Position numbers and translations under genes: made by a program. Shown in pieces: positions 61,460 to 64,000 of a stretch of 64,000 bases of DNA (its first letter is position 1; every line of letters begins with the position of its first letter). A model generated the notes under the pieces. It saw nothing but the letters and a program-made list of their open reading frames with translations, searched no databases and was not told the DNA's origin. Source of the DNA: Chrysoporthe austroafricana (taxonomy: Eukaryota > Ascomycota > Sordariomycetes > Diaporthales > Cryphonectriaceae); the NCBI GenBank assembly GCA_001051155.2, contig JYIP02000001.1, forward strand, positions 3,720,001 to 3,784,000, given 5' to 3'.

Positions 61460-62409
61460 ATGCATATTCTCCAATACGCCCTCGCTGGCGTCGCGGCCGC
61501 GTCGGGCGTCTTAGCCGGCGGCGATTACCGCGGCCATGCCAAGGTGATCAACAAATGTCCTTTCGACGTCTTTCTGTGGTCCGTCGCTTGGGACACGGAT
61601 GGTCCTTACAAGATCGGATGTGGCGAGGAGTACTGTGAGGAGTTCAGCAAGGGTGGAGGTGTCGCCCTGGAGATTGTCAAGGACGAGCACGATTACTATG
61701 AAGACTGCGATAAGCTCATCTTCTACTATAAGCTAGACGGGTATGACAATGTCTACTATGACCTATACGACAAGTACGGCCATCCATTTGAGGGCCACAA
61801 GGTTGTCCTCAAGAGTCAGGATGGTCACTGCCCTAAGGAGATTCTCTTTGACGGTAAGTGTTTGACCCTATCGTGTCTCCGACTCTCTTCCCCTTTCCCC
61901 CTGAGGGGAAACACGTTTTTATGGGAGACCGGGACTGACTCAAGTCAATGGCAGGGTGTGGAAAGGACGATCATGAGAAGAACTGCTGCAACGCCCAGGA
62001 GGATCTGTATCTCATCCTCTGCGACGGCGGCTATGAAAAAGCTCCGCCATATACCCCTCCTAAGGCACCTTATCCAGCTCCAGATCCACCTTACAAGCCA
62101 GCTCCGGATCCCCCTTACAAGCCACCCTACCCAGCTCCGGATCCCCCTTATAAGCCACCACCAGCACCTCCTTCTTACCCAGACCCTCCTAAGTACCCCC
62201 CCTACCCAGGCCCTCCCGGGTATCCACCAAAGAAGCTCAATGGCCGTGACGAAGGCAACAAGGGTGGAGACGGGATCGACTGGCACGCTCGACAATGGGA
62301 GAACGATAAGCCTAGCTGGGACACGGATGCCAAGTGCGTGAACTGTGGCACACGGGAAAAGGGCTTCGTTGCCATGGTCGACCTTGAGGACAACCAGGAG
62401 GCCATGTGA
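61460..62409 (+). CDS. Secreted BYS1/thaumatin-like protein with Pro-rich tail
   Basis: Extracellular protein of the BYS1-like (antigenic thaumatin-like) group. Model: exons 61460-61853 and 61955-62409, giving 282 residues. Signal peptide about residues 1-19 (ending GVLA). The BYS1-like domain (about 24-170) contains AKVINKCPFDVFLWSVAWD and many Asp/Tyr residues, with Cys35, Cys57 and Cys62 followed by later cysteines, including a Cys pair in EKNCCNAQEDLYLILCDGG. Then comes a repeat tail of about 60 residues with PAPDPPYKP-type units, and a short C-terminal segment with a CVNC pair (DAKCVNCGTREKG). The intron (101 nt, phase 1) restores FDGCGKDD. Plausibly a wall-associated or effector-like protein; function unknown. 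Confidence 0.82.
62073..62223 (+). repeat. Coding Pro-rich repeat (PAPDPPYKP units)
   Basis: Imperfect tandem 24-33 nt units rich in CCAGCTCC and GATCC(A/C)CCTTA encode Pro/Tyr/Lys/Asp repeats in exon 2 of the BYS1-like gene, reminiscent of wall-linked Pro-rich tails. Confidence 0.8.
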
Positions 62410-63071
62410 GGGAGGCTTAATATGGGTATACCAGGTACCGTCACATCCAGTAGGAACCACTGTACACAAATGCAGAAAGTCAATCCCTCTTGCGTATCCT
62501 ATGTCTGTGATCTCTGAGCAGTGACAGCGTCATTACTATGTGCGAGGTGGCCTCGGCCTGTGACCGTCGTTTTCTGCTCTCAGATCTTGAGACCTCAACA
62601 TTTGTAGCGTGTAGCTCCTCCAAAGCATTCTGGTCAGCTCTATGTACTCCAGGGCGACGTTCCGTTTTTCTTATTGACAGGCTTCATATTTTAAACTCCT
62701 CGTTCTCCACATGTGAAAAGGAATGATTTGCTACGGGATTTCGACCCAGATAGCCTCATTTACACGAGCCTCTCACCTGCTCATGGCCTTCTTCAAGACC
62801 CCTTGCCTTTCGTCTGTCTCTCTGATGCCGTTTATCGTATCCTCCAAACGAATAGCTATAATAAGGGAATTGCAAAGTTATTTGAATAGGAGAAGCAACA
62901 CCACTGCTGAAGATCATCACACAGCAGCCCATGTGGACTGCAGTACCATCCTTCAAAATTGTCCATCTCACACCAAGAGCATGTTGCATCAGCAACCTTC
63001 ATCCGAATCGCAAGCCATCCTCATGGGTCATCTTGCCAGCTCGGCGATGATCATACTTCGGTACCCTATTT
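62410..63071. other. Convergent intergenic region
   Basis: Lies between the convergent BYS1-like and CAP genes. The 123-residue plus-strand frame at 62723-63094 overlaps the CAP gene end and lacks motifs. Confidence 0.4.
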
Positions 63072-63907
63072 TCACAGAGTCAGCCACAGCATAGTCATAG
63101 ATACCAAGCAGACCGCGTACCACAGTCGTTTCAACGACGTAGCGTTGGTCAAGCTGGACCCGTTGACCTGCCGGCCGACCTCTGAGCCGAACTGCCCGCC
63201 CACATTTCCACGGGGCCAGTACTCGCAGACAAGGAACCAACCTCTCATGCCGCAGAGCCTACTACCACATCCCACCGTTGTGGTGTTTTTCCAGACTAGC
63301 TGGGTGAAGTGGCCCGTCTGCTCGCTGAAGTCCGGGTTGTTGTAGTTGTACTCTTTTACCTCATCGGCCCCTGAATACTTGGTTGTCAGCTGAAGTATAG
63401 AACGTGTCTAAAGTTTATGATGCTGGTCTCGCAAGTATGAGACATCACTTGTGAATCTGCATGGAAGGCAAATCCGGATAGAGTTCTCACAGAGGGAAGA
63501 GTAAGTAGTCAAGCCAAAGGCCAGATGCACTCACACAGGTCTACACATCCTGTCACATCATCACAGCCTAGCGCCAGATTCTCACCATACGGTCCGCCCG
63601 AGTGTGAGAAATTACACTCAGTACCATCGGTGGGGGAGAAGGGTCCCATCGACAACAGATAAGACGATGCGAACTCTGCGAGCGTCTGGTTCCAGGAGAG
63701 AGAGCTAGCATTGAACTCCTGCCGGACGAAGTTGGTGCTGTTCAGCACGGCAGACGTGAACATGGCATTGCTGGTGAACTGCGGGGCGTCGGAGGCGATG
63801 ATCGGTGAGGCTGTCGCGATAATGGTGACCGTTGTGGAGGGGGGCAAGGTGACTGTGAGGCCGGTGGTGAGGCCGACAAGGCCTGCGAGAGCCAGAAGTG
63901 TCTGCAT
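63072..63907 (-). CDS. Secreted CAP/SCP (PR-1-like) protein
   Basis: Cysteine-rich secretory/PR-1 superfamily protein. Yeast relatives (Pry) export sterols and fatty acids. Model on the minus strand: exons 63535-63907 and 63072-63370, giving 223 residues. Signal peptide about residues 1-16 (MQTLLALAGLVGLTTG). CAP landmarks in order: SSLSWNQTLAEFASSYL, HSGGPYGENLALG, DEVKEYNYNNPDFSEQTGHF, HFTQLVWKNTTTVGCG and GWFLVCEYWPRGN. The CAP tetrad His and Glu residues lie in HSGG, YGENL, DEV and GHF. The 164-nt intron is phase 1 and restores a Trp codon (DLW/ADEV). After the domain, NGSSLTNATS leads to a short basic then hydrophobic C-terminus (about residues 203-223), like a GPI-anchor signal. Confidence 0.93.
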
Positions 63908-64000
63908 CAGTCCAGCTTTTGCTATGCTCTCAGGGCTCGTTGTTTGCGAGCATCATTGATGCTTGTCCCTACAAGACAAATCCGCGTTCGAAAACTCGAG

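Overview
The window looks like part of the nuclear genome of a filamentous ascomycete (Pezizomycotina, most likely a Sordariomycete). The evidence is short GT-AG introns of about 50-120 nt with CTRAC-like branch sites, pyrimidine-rich leaders, fungal-only protein families (AA9 LPMO, GH55 glucanase, BYS1-like protein, Zn2Cys6 and C2H2 regulators, Rsc9, Ysc84/Lsb3) and decayed repeat-like islands. All gene models below were spliced by eye from reading frames, splice sites and family knowledge. No search could be run.

Layout. 0-3.6 kb: a doubtful small membrane ORF, then a secreted AA9 lytic polysaccharide monooxygenase. 4.2-11.2 kb: a dense housekeeping block with Ysc84/Lsb3 (SYLF+SH3), the Golgi Qc-SNARE Sft1, an Age2/SMAP-type ArfGAP and MsrB, in alternating divergent and convergent pairs. 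12.6-19.1 kb: a long Zn2Cys6 protein whose zinc cluster lies near the C-terminus, divergent from the RSC remodeller subunit Rsc9. 19.1-25.6 kb: mostly gene-poor and AT-rich, with one polyol/ketose-type SDR at 21.9-23.1 kb. 25.6-28.2 kb: a five-exon secreted GH55 exo-1,3-beta-glucanase. 28.2-35.9 kb: a 7.7 kb stretch with no supportable gene, ending in a CAG/CAA repeat and CT-rich leader sequence. 35.9-48.9 kb: two same-strand transcription factors (C2H2 and Zn2Cys6) separated by about 7 kb that holds an RNase H-like pseudogene. 49-55.8 kb: a frameshifted NLR/STAND NTPase relic, a LURP-one/tubby-like protein, then a gene desert. 55.8-64 kb: mainly secretory-pathway genes: an Ala/Asn-rich repeat protein, glutaminyl cyclase, a small conserved hydrophilic protein, a BYS1-like protein with a Pro-rich tail, and a CAP/PR-1 protein.

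Functionally, the AA9 and GH55 enzymes act outside the cell on cellulose-type and beta-1,3-glucan polymers. Sft1 and the ArfGAP serve Golgi/endosomal trafficking, and Ysc84 serves actin-linked endocytosis. The glutaminyl cyclase would modify N-terminal Gln on secreted proteins. Nothing here forms a recognisable secondary-metabolite cluster, and no CRISPR or bacterial-type system is present. The most unusual items are the RNase H pseudogene broken by a 17-bp tandem duplication and two premature stops, the NLR relic, the zinc-cluster protein with a large unrecognised N-terminal region, an apparent GC-AG intron in msrB, and two repeat-bearing secreted proteins.
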